A stretch of 64,000 nucleotides of DNA from Planctomicrobium piriforme (GCF_900113665.1 NZ_FOQD01000005.1:62001-126000), one strand, 5' to 3'. Positions 35,547-45,375 are shown, numbered from the stretch's first letter. Notes: generated by a model not told the origin, from the sequence alone. Numbers and translations: made by a program.

Positions 35547-37409
35547 ATGTGTGGAATCGTGGGATATGTTGGTGCCCGGGACGTTTCGAACTTTCTGCTC
35601 GAAGGTCTGCATCGCCTCGAATATCGCGGCTACGACAGCGCCGGAATTGCCGTGCTGGCCGATGGGGAAATCGTCATTCGCAAGCGGACCGGCCGCGTGC
35701 AGGAACTGGCCGCCTTGCTGGATGAACAGCCCGTCACCGGCACGCTCGGGATCGGTCATACCCGCTGGGCCACGCACGGGGCTCCCTGCGACAAGAACTC
35801 GCACCCCCACATCGGCGGCTCGGGTGAAGTCGTTCTCGTCCACAACGGCGTGATCGAAAACTACAACCAGTTGCGATCGCAGTTGCAGCAAATCGGCTAT
35901 GTCTTCCGGACCGACACCGATACGGAAGCAGTCGCGCACCTGATGGCTCATCATCTAGAGGAGCAGGTGAAGCTCGGCGCCGATGTGACCGCCCCGGCAA
36001 CCTGCCTGACGGCACTCGAAATCACGCTTCGCAAACTCAAGGGCACCTACGGCCTGGCCGTCCTGTTCCGCGATTGTCCCAACATGCTGATCGCGGCGAG
36101 GAACGGGAGTCCTTTGGTGGTCGGAGTCGGCGACGGGGAATATTTTCTCGCCAGCGACGCCACGCCGTTGATTGGGTACACCGAACAGGTGGTCTACCTG
36201 GCCGATCACGAACTCGCGATTCTCAGCCCGGACGGGATGGAAATCCGCCATCGCGACACCGGCCGCACATCCCCCTCGATCCGGACCTTGAATCAGGTCT
36301 CGACCGATATCGAACTGGGCGACTACGCCCATTACATGCTGAAGGAAATTTTCGAGCAGCCGAACTCCATCGAAAACGCGATGCGCGGCCGTCTCGATGA
36401 AGACGAAGCGACCGCCAAGTTCGGGGGTCTGAACCTCAGTTCACAGCAACTACGGCATATCGACCGCATCGTCCTCACCGCCTGCGGCACGAGCTGGCAC
36501 GCAGCGATGGTCGGCGAATACCTGATTGAAGAATTCGCACGCATTCCGGTCGAAGTCGAGTACGCCAGCGAATTGCGTTACCGCAATCCGCCCCTCAATG
36601 ACCGGACGATGATTTTCGCGATCACCCAGAGCGGTGAAACCGCCGATACGCTGGCCGCCATGCGGGAATGCAAACGCAAAGGCCACCCGACGCTCGCGAT
36701 CTGTAATGTGGTCGGTTCCTCGATCGCCCGTGAAGCGGACGGCGGGGTGTACCTGCACGCCGGTTCGGAAGTGGGCGTCGCCTCGACCAAGGCCTTCACC
36801 TCACAGGTGACCGTCCTGACGCTGCTGGCCCTGTTCTTCGGCCGCATGCGACACATGTCCTGGCAGGCAGGCAGAAACATCATCCGCGAACTGCGGACCA
36901 TGCCCGAACACGTCGAACGCACGTTGAAGTGTCACGATGTCGTGCAGGAAATCGCCGACAAGTATCACCGCTGCAGCAACTTCTTGTACCTGGGGCGGTT
37001 GTACAACTTCCCGGTCGCACTCGAAGGGGCGCTCAAGCTCAAGGAAATCAGCTACATCCATGCCGAAGGGTATCCCGCGGCCGAGATGAAACACGGCCCC
37101 CTGGCCCTCGTTGACGAAAATACGCCGAGCGTCTTCATCGTCCCGAAGGGAGGAATCTATCCGAAGGTCATCAGCAACCTCGAAGAAGTCAAAGCCCGTA
37201 AGGGTCCGGTGATCGCCATTGCCTGTGAAGGAGATGACCGCATCGCCGACCTGGCCGACGACGTCATCTACGTTCCCGAAACGGACGAATGCCTGCAGCC
37301 CCTGGTCACGTCGATCCCGCTGCAGCTCCTGGCCTATCACATTGCCCTGCTGCGAGGCTGCAACGTCGACCGTCCCCGTAACCTCGCCAAAAGCGTGACG
37401 GTCGAATAA
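35547..37409 (+). CDS. glmS: Glutamine-fructose-6-phosphate aminotransferase (isomerising)
   Basis: A 620-residue enzyme. The N-terminal glutaminase domain begins with the catalytic Cys2 (MCGIVGYVGA) and contains GIGHTRWATHGAPCDKNSHP and HNGVIENYNQLR. Two SIS isomerase domains follow (LTACGTSWHAAMVGEYLIE, TQSGETADTLAAMRECKRKG, VASTKAFTSQV), and it ends in the conserved NLAKSVTVE. It makes glucosamine-6-phosphate from fructose-6-phosphate and glutamine in the cytoplasm, for cell-wall and lipopolysaccharide precursors. The stop codon overlaps the start of corA by one base (TAATG), so both are translated from one message. Confidence 0.97.
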   Translation: MCGIVGYVGARDVSNFLLEGLHRLEYRGYDSAGIAVLADGEIVIRKRTGRVQELAALLDEQPVTGTLGIGHTRWATHGAPCDKNSHPHIGGSGEVVLVHNGVIENYNQLRSQLQQIGYVFRTDTDTEAVAHLMAHHLEEQVKLGADVTAPATCLTALEITLRKLKGTYGLAVLFRDCPNMLIAARNGSPLVVGVGDGEYFLASDATPLIGYTEQVVYLADHELAILSPDGMEIRHRDTGRTSPSIRTLNQVSTDIELGDYAHYMLKEIFEQPNSIENAMRGRLDEDEATAKFGGLNLSSQQLRHIDRIVLTACGTSWHAAMVGEYLIEEFARIPVEVEYASELRYRNPPLNDRTMIFAITQSGETADTLAAMRECKRKGHPTLAICNVVGSSIAREADGGVYLHAGSEVGVASTKAFTSQVTVLTLLALFFGRMRHMSWQAGRNIIRELRTMPEHVERTLKCHDVVQEIADKYHRCSNFLYLGRLYNFPVALEGALKLKEISYIHAEGYPAAEMKHGPLALVDENTPSVFIVPKGGIYPKVISNLEEVKARKGPVIAIACEGDDRIADLADDVIYVPETDECLQPLVTSIPLQLLAYHIALLRGCNVDRPRNLAKSVTVE

Positions 37410-38539
37410 TGGGCAGCACAACGACTTGGCCGGAAGCCCCACAGTCACGAACGGATTTCAATTCAGACAATCACAAGACCGGTGAGAACCCGTCTCCGGG
37501 TGTTGTATTGGCTGTCCCCGCCGGGCAGGCAACCGCCGGCAATGGTTTGAATGACATCAAGGCTCCGCTCCCCATGCGACTCCGCGTCTTCAAAATCACC
37601 GACGAGGGGACGCTGGAGCTGCTGCCGGATCAAAAGCTGCACGCTTCCTGGCAGCAGGATCCCGTGCAGCGCTGGATCGATATTGAACGCCCCGGCGAGA
37701 CTGAACTGGCCGACCTGCTGGCGCCGCTCGGCCTGCCGAACAATATCCTCAAGGCCTGCCTGGACCCGGCGCGAACCGTGCGGTTCATCTCCCGCCGCAA
37801 TGCGATTTACATGGAAGTCGCTATTCATCCCGGCTGGGACCGCCCGATCAAGCCGTACATCTCTGTGCTGTGCCTGAAGACGACGATCATCACGATTCAT
37901 CGCGACATCGAAGGGGGCATCGACGACCACTTCCGCGATCTCGATTCTGATTCGCCATTCCTGGTTCACAATACGCTCTCGCTGCTGTACTTCCTGATGG
38001 TCGAAATCGGGGCGCGGAACGTCGAGGCGGCGCTCGATGTGCGAGAAGAAGCCGAAGCGATGGAACAGGCGACTCGGGCTGATCCGATCACGCTCGATCC
38101 CCGCCGCATCGCCGCACTCCGGCAACGGGTGAGCCACTGCGCGGCGGTCCACGACAACAATGCGTATTGCGCAGCGGCGCTAGGGACGGTTGAAAACGAA
38201 GTCGTGCATGCCAGCCATCCGCCGGCGATTGCACGCGAGACGGTCCGGCTTTCTGAAATGGCCGGCTCGTTGATCGAAGGGGCCGAAGCCAAGGTCGCCG
38301 CCGTGCAGCAGGAGTACGAACTGGCCGTGCAACATCGACTGGAAAACCGCCTGCGGTTCCTGACGATCATCTCGGCCGTGTTTCTGCCGCTGACGCTGAT
38401 TTCGGCCGTCTACGGCATGAACTTCAACGACCTGCCGGCCATGCACTGGGAGTACGGCTACCTGGTCGTCATCGGCATGATGCTGACCACCGCCGGCGTC
38501 ACCGGTGCGTTTCTCTACTGGCGCGGCTGGTTCGAGTGA
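37409..38539 (+). CDS. corA: CorA-family magnesium/divalent cation transporter
   Basis: A 376-residue protein with the CorA layout: a large cytoplasmic N-terminal domain, a long helix (EAEAMEQATRADPITLDPRR), and two C-terminal membrane helices (FLTIISAVFLPLTLISAVYG; GYLVVIGMMLTTAGVTGAFL). The signature YGMNF appears at the end of the first helix. It conducts magnesium (or Co/Ni) across the inner membrane as a pentamer. The ATG at 37409 overlaps the glmS stop; a start at an internal ATG near 37575 (MRLRVFKITDEG) would remove an unusual 55-residue leader. Confidence 0.9.
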   Translation: MGSTTTWPEAPQSRTDFNSDNHKTGENPSPGVVLAVPAGQATAGNGLNDIKAPLPMRLRVFKITDEGTLELLPDQKLHASWQQDPVQRWIDIERPGETELADLLAPLGLPNNILKACLDPARTVRFISRRNAIYMEVAIHPGWDRPIKPYISVLCLKTTIITIHRDIEGGIDDHFRDLDSDSPFLVHNTLSLLYFLMVEIGARNVEAALDVREEAEAMEQATRADPITLDPRRIAALRQRVSHCAAVHDNNAYCAAALGTVENEVVHASHPPAIARETVRLSEMAGSLIEGAEAKVAAVQQEYELAVQHRLENRLRFLTIISAVFLPLTLISAVYGMNFNDLPAMHWEYGYLVVIGMMLTTAGVTGAFLYWRGWFE

Positions 38540-38547
38540 CAAATCCG

Positions 38548-38623
38548 AAATTCGAAGCACGAAATCCGAAACAAGATCAAGTCATTTGTTTCGGATTTGT
38601 GATTTCGTGCTTCTGATTTCGAA
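38548..38623. repeat. Dispersed inverted repeat, AATTCGAAGCACGAAATCC family (copy 4)
   Basis: The left arm 38548-38574 (AAATTCGAAGCACGAAATCC and on to AACAA) and the right arm 38586-38623 (TTGTTTCGGATTTGTGATTT and on) form a long imperfect stem between the convergent corA and cysA genes. Confidence 0.8.
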
Positions 38624-38655
38624 AGAACGCGAACCCTCTCGAATCTTCGCGCTGC

Positions 38656-39720
38656 TCAGATCGAGTATTCGATTTCGGGCATGAACACCCGGGCTGATTT
38701 TGGCCGCACGAACACCACGTCGTTCAGCTTCAGAGCCAGGAGCTGAGCGCGGTCGCGGACCAGATCGACTGTCAGTTCGAGTCCGAACTCGTCGAGCCGG
38801 ACGCGGACTTTCACCACTGCTCCGCTTGGATTGATCTGCACCACGACCCCTTGCAGAGCAGCCGTCGTCGATGGGGAGCGTTCGATCTCCAGTTCGTGCG
38901 GGCGGACGTAGGCCGTCGCCTCACGCGGTTCGTCGTGCTGGTAGTCGTCATACGCAAGCTGAAAGGGCCCAACGTGTGCCGTGCCGGCCTGCACGCGGCC
39001 GTGAAACACGTTGACGTTGCCGAGGAAGTCCATCACGAACGGCGTGGCGGGATGGTCAAACACCTGCTGCGGCGTGCCGATCTGTTCGATCTTTCCCTGC
39101 CGCATCACCACCACCTTGTCGGCCACTTCAAAGGCCTCTTCCTGATCGTGCGTGACGAACACGGTTGTGACATGCATTTCTTCGTGCAGCCGGCGGAGCC
39201 AACTGCGAAGCTCCTGACGCACTTTGGCGTCGAGAGCACCAAATGGTTCGTCGAGCAGCAGCATGCGAGGACGCACGGCCAACGCACGAGCCAGCGCCAC
39301 GCGTTGACGCTGGCCGCCAGACAATTCGGACGGGTAGCGATGTCCCAGTCCTTCGAGCCGCACCAGCGCGAGGAGTTCGTGAACCCGTTCGTTGACTTCG
39401 GCTTTCGGAAGCTTGCGTACCCGCATTCCGAAGGCGACGTTTTCGAACACCGTCATGTGACGGAACAGGGCGTAGTGCTGAAACACGAAGCCGACGCCGC
39501 GGTCGCGGGCCGCCTGTCGGGTGACATCTTCATCCTGAAAGAGGATCGAACCGCGGTCTGCATGTTCGAGGCCGGCGATGATGCGGAGCAGACTCGTCTT
39601 GCCGGAACCGGAGGGCCCCAGCAGCGCGAGCAGGCATCCCGAAGGAACTTCCAGGCTCACGTTTTCGAGCGCGGTGAAGTTACCGAACTTCTTGGTGATG
39701 TGGCGAATCGTGATACTCAT
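38656..39720 (-). CDS. cysA: Sulfate/thiosulfate ABC transporter ATP-binding protein
   Basis: A 354-residue ABC ATPase. It has Walker A LLGPSGSGKTSLLRI, the signature LSGGQRQRVALARAL, and Walker B MLLLDEPFGALDA. The C-terminal domain (RPHELEIERSPS) is a TOBE-type regulatory domain, as in CysA. Position after the CysT and CysW permease genes gives the substrate. It energises sulfate import from the cytoplasmic side. The gene begins 54 bases after cysW. Confidence 0.93.
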   Translation of the reverse strand: MSITIRHITKKFGNFTALENVSLEVPSGCLLALLGPSGSGKTSLLRIIAGLEHADRGSILFQDEDVTRQAARDRGVGFVFQHYALFRHMTVFENVAFGMRVRKLPKAEVNERVHELLALVRLEGLGHRYPSELSGGQRQRVALARALAVRPRMLLLDEPFGALDAKVRQELRSWLRRLHEEMHVTTVFVTHDQEEAFEVADKVVVMRQGKIEQIGTPQQVFDHPATPFVMDFLGNVNVFHGRVQAGTAHVGPFQLAYDDYQHDEPREATAYVRPHELEIERSPSTTAALQGVVVQINPSGAVVKVRVRLDEFGLELTVDLVRDRAQLLALKLNDVVFVRPKSARVFMPEIEYSI

Positions 39721-39774
39721 GGGACGCTCTTGAATGATTCGAGGTCAATCAGCAGGCTGTCGGGGGGAGTGAAC

Positions 39775-40659
39775 TCAGGTGGTTTCTTCAAAGCGGGCGG
39801 CATCCTGGGCCGCGATGTAGCGTTCGAGAACGACCTTGCCAAGCAGCGTCGACAGGGCCATCAGCGTCAGCAGCACCGCCACGGCGAACGAACCGGGGTT
39901 GTTGTATTCCTGAAAAAGCTTCTCAACACGTAGCGGCATCGTGTCGGTTTCGCCGGCAATATGACCGGAGACCACATACACCGCACCGAACTCTCCGATC
40001 GCTCGCGCATTGCACTGAATCACGCCGTACAGCAGGCCCCACTTGATATTCGGCAGGGTAATCCGCCAGAAGAGTTGCCAGGGATTGGCCCCCAGGCTGA
40101 CGGCGGCGAGTTCTTCATCCGCTCCAAGCGACTGCATCAGCGGAATCAATTCCCGCGCGATGAACGGCATCGTCACAAAGGTGGTGGCAATCACCAGTCC
40201 GGGCCAGGCGAAAATCACTTTCAGTCCCCATTCGCGGAACGTGGGACCAAGATACCCCTGCATGCCGAACAGCAGCACAAACATCAAACCAGCGACCACT
40301 GGTGAGATCGCGAACGGCACGTCCAGCAGCGACATCAGCATGGTGCGGCCGGGAAAGCGGAACTTGGTAATCGTCCAGGCCGCTGCGACGCCAAACACGG
40401 TATTCAGCAGCACGGCGATTGGAGCCACGGTCAGCGTCAACCAAATGGCATGCCGAGTATCGCGGTCTCCAAACAGATTGTCCCAGAATGTCGGCAGGCC
40501 GGGCCGCAGCGCCTGATAAAACACATAGACGAGCGGCACCAGAATCAGGCCGACGACGACGGCGTAGGTCGCGGTAATCAAAATGCAGCGGAGCCAGAAC
40601 GGTTCGCCGGGCGCGGCCGAGGAAACTCGAGTCAGGTGGTGGTGGCCTTTAACCTGCAT
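39775..40659 (-). CDS. cysW: Sulfate ABC transporter permease CysW
   Basis: Started at ATG 40659 (MQVKGHHHLTRVSS), which overlaps the end of cysT by 11 bases. The in-frame extension upstream lies inside cysT and is rejected. The 294-residue protein has six membrane helices and the permease coupling motif REIGEFGAVYVVSG-like stretch NARAIGEFGAVYVVSGHIAG, plus LGANPWQLFWRITLPNIKWG. It forms the channel with CysT. Confidence 0.92.
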   Translation of the reverse strand: MQVKGHHHLTRVSSAAPGEPFWLRCILITATYAVVVGLILVPLVYVFYQALRPGLPTFWDNLFGDRDTRHAIWLTLTVAPIAVLLNTVFGVAAAWTITKFRFPGRTMLMSLLDVPFAISPVVAGLMFVLLFGMQGYLGPTFREWGLKVIFAWPGLVIATTFVTMPFIARELIPLMQSLGADEELAAVSLGANPWQLFWRITLPNIKWGLLYGVIQCNARAIGEFGAVYVVSGHIAGETDTMPLRVEKLFQEYNNPGSFAVAVLLTLMALSTLLGKVVLERYIAAQDAARFEETT

Positions 40660-41596
40660 AACGCTGACTCCTGCGTTCCAGCCAGTTGATCGCGGCCAGC
40701 GAGACCAGTGAGAAGCCCACCAGCACAATGGCAATCGCGGTGGCCTCGGCATACGAGAACTGTTCGAGCTTCGCAACGATCAGTACCGGTGCAATTTCAG
40801 TTTTGAAGGGCATGTTTCCGGAGATGAACATCACCGAGCCGTACTCGCCGAGACCCCGTGCGAACGACAGGGCAAAGCCCGTCAGCACGCTGGGCCAGAG
40901 AGCGGGAAACAGCACCCAGCGAAAAGTCTGCCAGCGGCTGGCTCCCAGCGACGAGGCGGCTTCTTCCGTATCGCGCTCCATGCTCTCCAGCACCGGCTGC
41001 ACCGTTCGCACCACGAACGGCAATCCGACGAAAGTCAGCACCAGCACAATCCCGAGACGGGTATAGGCGACCTTGATTCCCAGCGGCATCAGGTATTGGC
41101 CGTACCACCCCTGCTGCACAAACAAAGCTGAGAACACCAGACCAGCGACTGCCGTGGGCAATGCAAACGGCAGGTCGATCAGGGCGTCGAGAAATCGTCG
41201 CCCGAAGAACTCGTATCGCACCAGCACCCAGGCCAGCAGCAAACCGGCCGCCGCGCTGATAAAGGCCGCGGCCAGCGATGTTTCGAAAGTCACACGGTAC
41301 GCCGCGAGTGCCTGCGGCGATGACACGGCAGCCAGGAAGGCTTTGGGAGTGAGTGTTGCCGCCTTCGCCAGACACGCCGCCAGGGGAATCAACAGCAACA
41401 CCGACAAGTAACCGACGGTCACTCCCAGCCCGAGCCCGAAGCCCGGCAGGGGACTGCGTTTCATGTAAGCTCGTCGAGGCTTGGTTCCCGCGTTCGGGTC
41501 TGCCAACTGCAACTCCGCTTCGGGTGCAGTGACGCTGAGCGGAGTCGAAGGATCGACAAGTCCAGACTGGGACACAACAACATCCTCAAAGCTCAA
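40649..41596 (-). CDS. cysT: Sulfate ABC transporter permease CysT (CysU)
   Basis: A 315-residue inner-membrane permease with six helices after a 50-residue polar N-terminus. The EAA-type loop is EEAASSLGASRWQTFRWVLF, and ARGLGEYGSVMFISGNMPFK is the characteristic CysT/CysU segment (canonical GEYGSVVFISGN). It overlaps cysW by 11 bases and follows cysP by 81 bases. The start could be later (MKRSPLPGFGLGLGVTVGY) since the first 44 residues are polar and unconserved-looking. Confidence 0.93.
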   Translation of the reverse strand: MSFEDVVVSQSGLVDPSTPLSVTAPEAELQLADPNAGTKPRRAYMKRSPLPGFGLGLGVTVGYLSVLLLIPLAACLAKAATLTPKAFLAAVSSPQALAAYRVTFETSLAAAFISAAAGLLLAWVLVRYEFFGRRFLDALIDLPFALPTAVAGLVFSALFVQQGWYGQYLMPLGIKVAYTRLGIVLVLTFVGLPFVVRTVQPVLESMERDTEEAASSLGASRWQTFRWVLFPALWPSVLTGFALSFARGLGEYGSVMFISGNMPFKTEIAPVLIVAKLEQFSYAEATAIAIVLVGFSLVSLAAINWLERRSQRYAG

Positions 41597-41677
41597 GTGC
41601 GGAATCCACAGGTGCGGCCGTTTTCCGGCCTAAGCGGCAGGAGATGATAGAAAAAGAAACCGTTTTCCGCAGCCTCT

Positions 41678-42748
41678 TTATTCCTTGGTCGTGACGTTGG
41701 CCGGCTGATAGATCAGATCAAACACGCCCCCGTCGCCAAAGAATTTTCCCTGGGCTTCATCCCAGTTCGCCACGAGCGACGTGACCGGGAACAGTTTGAT
41801 ATCCGGGAAGTCCGCACGGTGGGCTTCGAGCACTGCTGGATCTGAGGGCCGGTAGAAGTGCTTCGCGATGATTTCCTGGCCTGCCGGTGAGTACGCAAAC
41901 TTCAGGTACTCTTCTGCAACTTCACGGGTCTTCTTGCGATCGACCACGCTGTCGACAATGGCGACATGCGGTTCGGCGAGAATGCTCGAAGGCGGATAAA
42001 CAATCTGCAGCTTGCCGCCGGCTTCGGCCACTTCCAGATGGGCTTCGTTTTCCCAGGTCAGGTGGACGTTCCCCAATCCGCGCTGGGCGAATGACGTCGT
42101 GGCGCCGCGGGCGCCTGTGTCGAGGACCGGGACATTGCGATACAGCTTGGTGACGAACTTGCGGGCGTCATCTTCCGTGCCGCCGTTCAGAACCACGCTC
42201 CCCCATGCGCCGAGGAACGCCAGTTTACCGTTACCTGAGGTCTTGGGACTGGGTGTAATGACCGCCACGCCGTCCTTCACCAGATCCGGCCAGTCCTTGA
42301 TATTGAGAGGATTCCCTTCGCGAACGACAAACACGATGGTGGACGTGTAAGGCAGGCTGCGGTTGGGAAGCTTCTCTTCCCAGCCTTCTGCAATGATTCC
42401 CTTTTTGCGAATCGCATCGGTATCAGACCACAGGGCCAGCGTGACCACATCGGCGTCGAGACCGTCGATGACCGCCCGAGCCTGAGGTCCGGAGCCGCCA
42501 TGCGACTGCTTTACCTTGACCGCCTGCTGATGCTCTTCCTTGAACTTCGGCTCGAACGCCTGATTCATCTCTTTCCAGAGTTCCCGGGTCGGGTCGTAAG
42601 AAACGTTTAGGATTTCAACTTCCGGCTTCGCTGCCGTGCCGTCAGGATTGGTGGCCGAACCATTGCAGCCAGCAAACGCTGCCGAGAGAGCCAGTCCGCT
42701 CGCAAACAGAAAATGTCGCCGCCCGAGCAACATATTTGACTTAAACAT
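41678..42748 (-). CDS. cysP: Sulfate-binding lipoprotein of the ABC transporter
   Basis: Started at ATG 42748, with AGGGA six bases upstream. The N-terminus has an RR pair and a lipoprotein-like cleavage site (RRHFLFASGLALSAAFAGC), so it is probably anchored in the membrane. The 356-residue protein carries the sulfate-binding signatures NVSYDPTRELWKEMNQAF, KQSHGGSGPQARAVIDGLDA and DVVTLALWSDTDAI. It captures sulfate in the periplasm and delivers it to CysTW. First gene of the cysPTWA operon. Confidence 0.93.
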   Translation of the reverse strand: MFKSNMLLGRRHFLFASGLALSAAFAGCNGSATNPDGTAAKPEVEILNVSYDPTRELWKEMNQAFEPKFKEEHQQAVKVKQSHGGSGPQARAVIDGLDADVVTLALWSDTDAIRKKGIIAEGWEEKLPNRSLPYTSTIVFVVREGNPLNIKDWPDLVKDGVAVITPSPKTSGNGKLAFLGAWGSVVLNGGTEDDARKFVTKLYRNVPVLDTGARGATTSFAQRGLGNVHLTWENEAHLEVAEAGGKLQIVYPPSSILAEPHVAIVDSVVDRKKTREVAEEYLKFAYSPAGQEIIAKHFYRPSDPAVLEAHRADFPDIKLFPVTSLVANWDEAQGKFFGDGGVFDLIYQPANVTTKE

Positions 42749-42910
42749 CGAAAATCCCTGAAGTAACGACAGAACGACCGACAATAAACAAAGACGACCA
42801 ACTTTGTCGTGCTTTATAATCGTCCGTTTCTAGCGAAGTCAAGAACCGAATTCGGAACTTTCCCCACTGCCAGTGAATTCCGTCGGTTGAGAAAATTAAA
42901 CAAACACTTT

Positions 42911-44389
42911 TCAGGACAAGAGATACGTCGAGGCAATGGTCCGGAACAACTCGACCTGAGCGGATTCCCAGGCGGCGTCGCGGCCCAGTTCACGGGCCAT
43001 GATGTGTGCCACTTGCGGCGCTACCGAAAGGGCGGCCCGGGCATCCAGCAGCAGCAGCCGACAGCGCCGCGATAAAACGTCTTCCACAGTTCTGGCCGAC
43101 TCATTTCGAACCGCGTTTTGAATGAATTGAGTCGTGACCGAGGCGGCGGTCTGAGGCTCCAGCGGGGTATCGTGCGGATTCCCCCAGAGCGTCAACGATT
43201 CGGTTTCCGAAGGCCGGCTCAGCAAACCTGACTCCGCGACCGCGGCATCGACGGCGTCCTTGGCCATCCGTCGATACGTCGTCCACTTGCCGCCGGTGAT
43301 CGTCACCAGCCCGCTGGCGGAGACTTTGACCACATGATCGCGAGAGAGCTTCGAGGTCGCCGACTGCTCACCGCTGCTGACGAGCGGACGCAGCCCGCTG
43401 AAACAACTGCGGACATCGGCTCTCGTCACTTCCCGCGACAGGTATCGACTGGCATGCTTGAGCAGGAAGTCGATTTCCGATGCCTGCGGAATGGGATCCA
43501 GCACCGGTTCCGGCATCGGCACATCGGTCGTCCCGATCACCACCGCCCCATGCCAGGGGATCAGGAATAACACGCGACCGTCGTCGGTGCTGGGGAGAAT
43601 GATGGCCGAACCCCGCGGCAGGAATGACTGATCAACGACAATGTGCGTCCCCTGGCTCACTCGTAGCATGGGCCGCGCATGTGCATCGTCCATCCGTCGC
43701 AATTCGTCGGTGAAGATGCCGGTCGCATTGATGACTGCTCTGGCAGCGATTTCATATTGCCGGCCGGTTTCGACATCTTCCCCTACCACGCCTGACAGTT
43801 TTCCATTCTTTCTCAGCAAGCCGGACGCCCGGACATAATTGAGAGGAATGCCCCCTTTCTTGGCGAGCGCAGTGCTCATCGCCAGAGCGAGTCGGGCATC
43901 GTCGAACTGGGCATCGTAATAGGAGACCCCGCCCCGCAGCTTCTCACTCCGGAGCGTGGGCAATCGCTTGAGAACTTCAGCGGTCGACAGCATCTGCGAG
44001 CCGGCCATCCCCAGCCGACCTGCCAGGAGGTCATAGGCCTTGAGTCCCGCCGCATAAAACAGCGTTTCGGCCAGCGAATAGGTGGGAATCACGAATTCGA
44101 GCGGACGCACGAGACCCGGCGCGTTTTTCAGTAAAAGCCCGCGTTCGTGCAACGACTCGCGGACGAGGGAAATGTTCCCCTGCTTGAGATACCGCACGCC
44201 GCCATGAATCAGTTTGGTGCTGCGGCTGGAGGTGGCCTTCGCGAAATCGCTCTGCTCAATCAAGACAGTGCGATAGCCCCGCGAGGCGGCATCGACGGCC
44301 GCTCCCAGTCCGGTCGCCCCCCCGCCAATCACGACAACGTCCCATGTCTCGCCGGTCAGACGTGACAACTGTTCTTCCCGGTTCGCCAT
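42911..44389 (-). CDS. glpD: Aerobic glycerol-3-phosphate dehydrogenase
   Basis: A 492-residue flavoprotein. The FAD fold is VVVIGGGATGLGAAVDAASR, followed by EQSDFAKATSSRSTKLIHGG and VRYLKQGNISLVRESLHER, all typical of GlpD. The C-terminal domain includes LVTITGGKWTTYRRMAKDAV. It oxidises sn-glycerol-3-phosphate to dihydroxyacetone phosphate and passes electrons to quinone at the inner membrane. It begins five bases after the fhcC-like gene and so is second in a two-gene operon, an unusual pairing. No glycerol kinase or facilitator gene is adjacent. Confidence 0.94.
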   Translation of the reverse strand: MANREEQLSRLTGETWDVVVIGGGATGLGAAVDAASRGYRTVLIEQSDFAKATSSRSTKLIHGGVRYLKQGNISLVRESLHERGLLLKNAPGLVRPLEFVIPTYSLAETLFYAAGLKAYDLLAGRLGMAGSQMLSTAEVLKRLPTLRSEKLRGGVSYYDAQFDDARLALAMSTALAKKGGIPLNYVRASGLLRKNGKLSGVVGEDVETGRQYEIAARAVINATGIFTDELRRMDDAHARPMLRVSQGTHIVVDQSFLPRGSAIILPSTDDGRVLFLIPWHGAVVIGTTDVPMPEPVLDPIPQASEIDFLLKHASRYLSREVTRADVRSCFSGLRPLVSSGEQSATSKLSRDHVVKVSASGLVTITGGKWTTYRRMAKDAVDAAVAESGLLSRPSETESLTLWGNPHDTPLEPQTAASVTTQFIQNAVRNESARTVEDVLSRRCRLLLLDARAALSVAPQVAHIMARELGRDAAWESAQVELFRTIASTYLLS

Positions 44390-44394
44390 GGCCG

Positions 44395-45225
44395 TCAGTT
44401 TCTCTCCAGACCGGCGGGAGAAAAGACTTCTCCCAACCCGAGTTCGAGCAAGTCACCCCGATAACAATTGTAGACGGTCGAAAACCAGGCGTCCGGAATC
44501 GCCAGACCGTTCGATCGCAGTTCTCGCAGCAGCAGTTGCAGAAAAACTGGTCGCACCGCGGCCGACAGTCGGAACGTGCAGGGCAATGACTCGCGAACGT
44601 CGTTCCCACCGACAAACAGCGTTCCTCGCTTCATCCCGGCTCCGAGCCGGGCAGCAGCCTGGCCGAACACGCAAATGGTGCCGGCAATCATTCCGTATCC
44701 CGCCGCTTCACCGGCGTTCTTCCCGATGGCGATCAATCCTCGCCGCATCCGGCAGCCGGCTTCCGTACCGGCGCTGCCATGGACGACAATCTGACCGCCC
44801 GTCATTCCTTTTTTGAAACCAGGGGGACAGCCGCCGAGCTGATGCCCCGCGTCCCCCTGAATCGCAATCCGCCCCCCGCGCATCTGTGAACCGGCCGCAT
44901 TCCCGGCGTTGCCGGTCACAGCGATCACACCGCCAGTCATCTTCGCGCCGAGCTGGGAACCGGCGTTGCCTTGCACCTGAACACTTCCCGCCGTCATTCC
45001 CGCGCCGAGCGAACTGACTTTCCGCAGGTCGCCGGCAATCACGAACGACCGATCCTCGGCCGCATCGCCGGAGAGGGCAAACAGGTCTCCACAGGCGACA
45101 CGTTCGTTGCCGTAGACCAGTTGCAGGCGGGCGACATCTTCCCGAGTGCATCGCGCATCGGGCCGCAGACCTGCCGCATCGAGCGGCAGCGTGAATTCGA
45201 ATTGAGGATGAAACGTCAGCGGCAT
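44395..45225 (-). CDS. fhcC: Formylmethanofuran dehydrogenase subunit C-like protein (FhcC)
   Basis: A 276-residue protein whose centre is a right-handed beta-helix made of repeats such as GAGMTAGSVQVQGNAGSQLG, GAKMTGGVIAVTGNAGNAAG, SQMRGGRIAIQGDAGHQLGG and KKGMTGGQIVVHGSAGTEAG. This G-x-x-M-x-G-G-x-I-x-V-x-G-x-A-G pattern is the signature of FwdC/FhcC. In methylotrophs and planctomycetes FhcC belongs to the formyltransferase/hydrolase complex of the tetrahydromethanopterin C1 pathway. Subunits A, B and D are not near; the next gene is glpD. It may be a copy used elsewhere, for example a GltB-C-terminal-like beta-helix, so the C1 role is probable but not proven. Confidence 0.78.
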   Translation of the reverse strand: MPLTFHPQFEFTLPLDAAGLRPDARCTREDVARLQLVYGNERVACGDLFALSGDAAEDRSFVIAGDLRKVSSLGAGMTAGSVQVQGNAGSQLGAKMTGGVIAVTGNAGNAAGSQMRGGRIAIQGDAGHQLGGCPPGFKKGMTGGQIVVHGSAGTEAGCRMRRGLIAIGKNAGEAAGYGMIAGTICVFGQAAARLGAGMKRGTLFVGGNDVRESLPCTFRLSAAVRPVFLQLLLRELRSNGLAIPDAWFSTVYNCYRGDLLELGLGEVFSPAGLERN

Positions 45226-45375
45226 CGTCTGATCCTAAGGGTGTCAGGGCCGTTTTAGTCGGATCGCGCCGGACATTCAACGAGCGGACAGGTGTTGATT
45301 CCGTCCGCGACGCTCATCTTCCTTCTCGAAATACTTCTCTCCCCTCCTCTCCGCGGAACTGATAATTTGCTGCGT

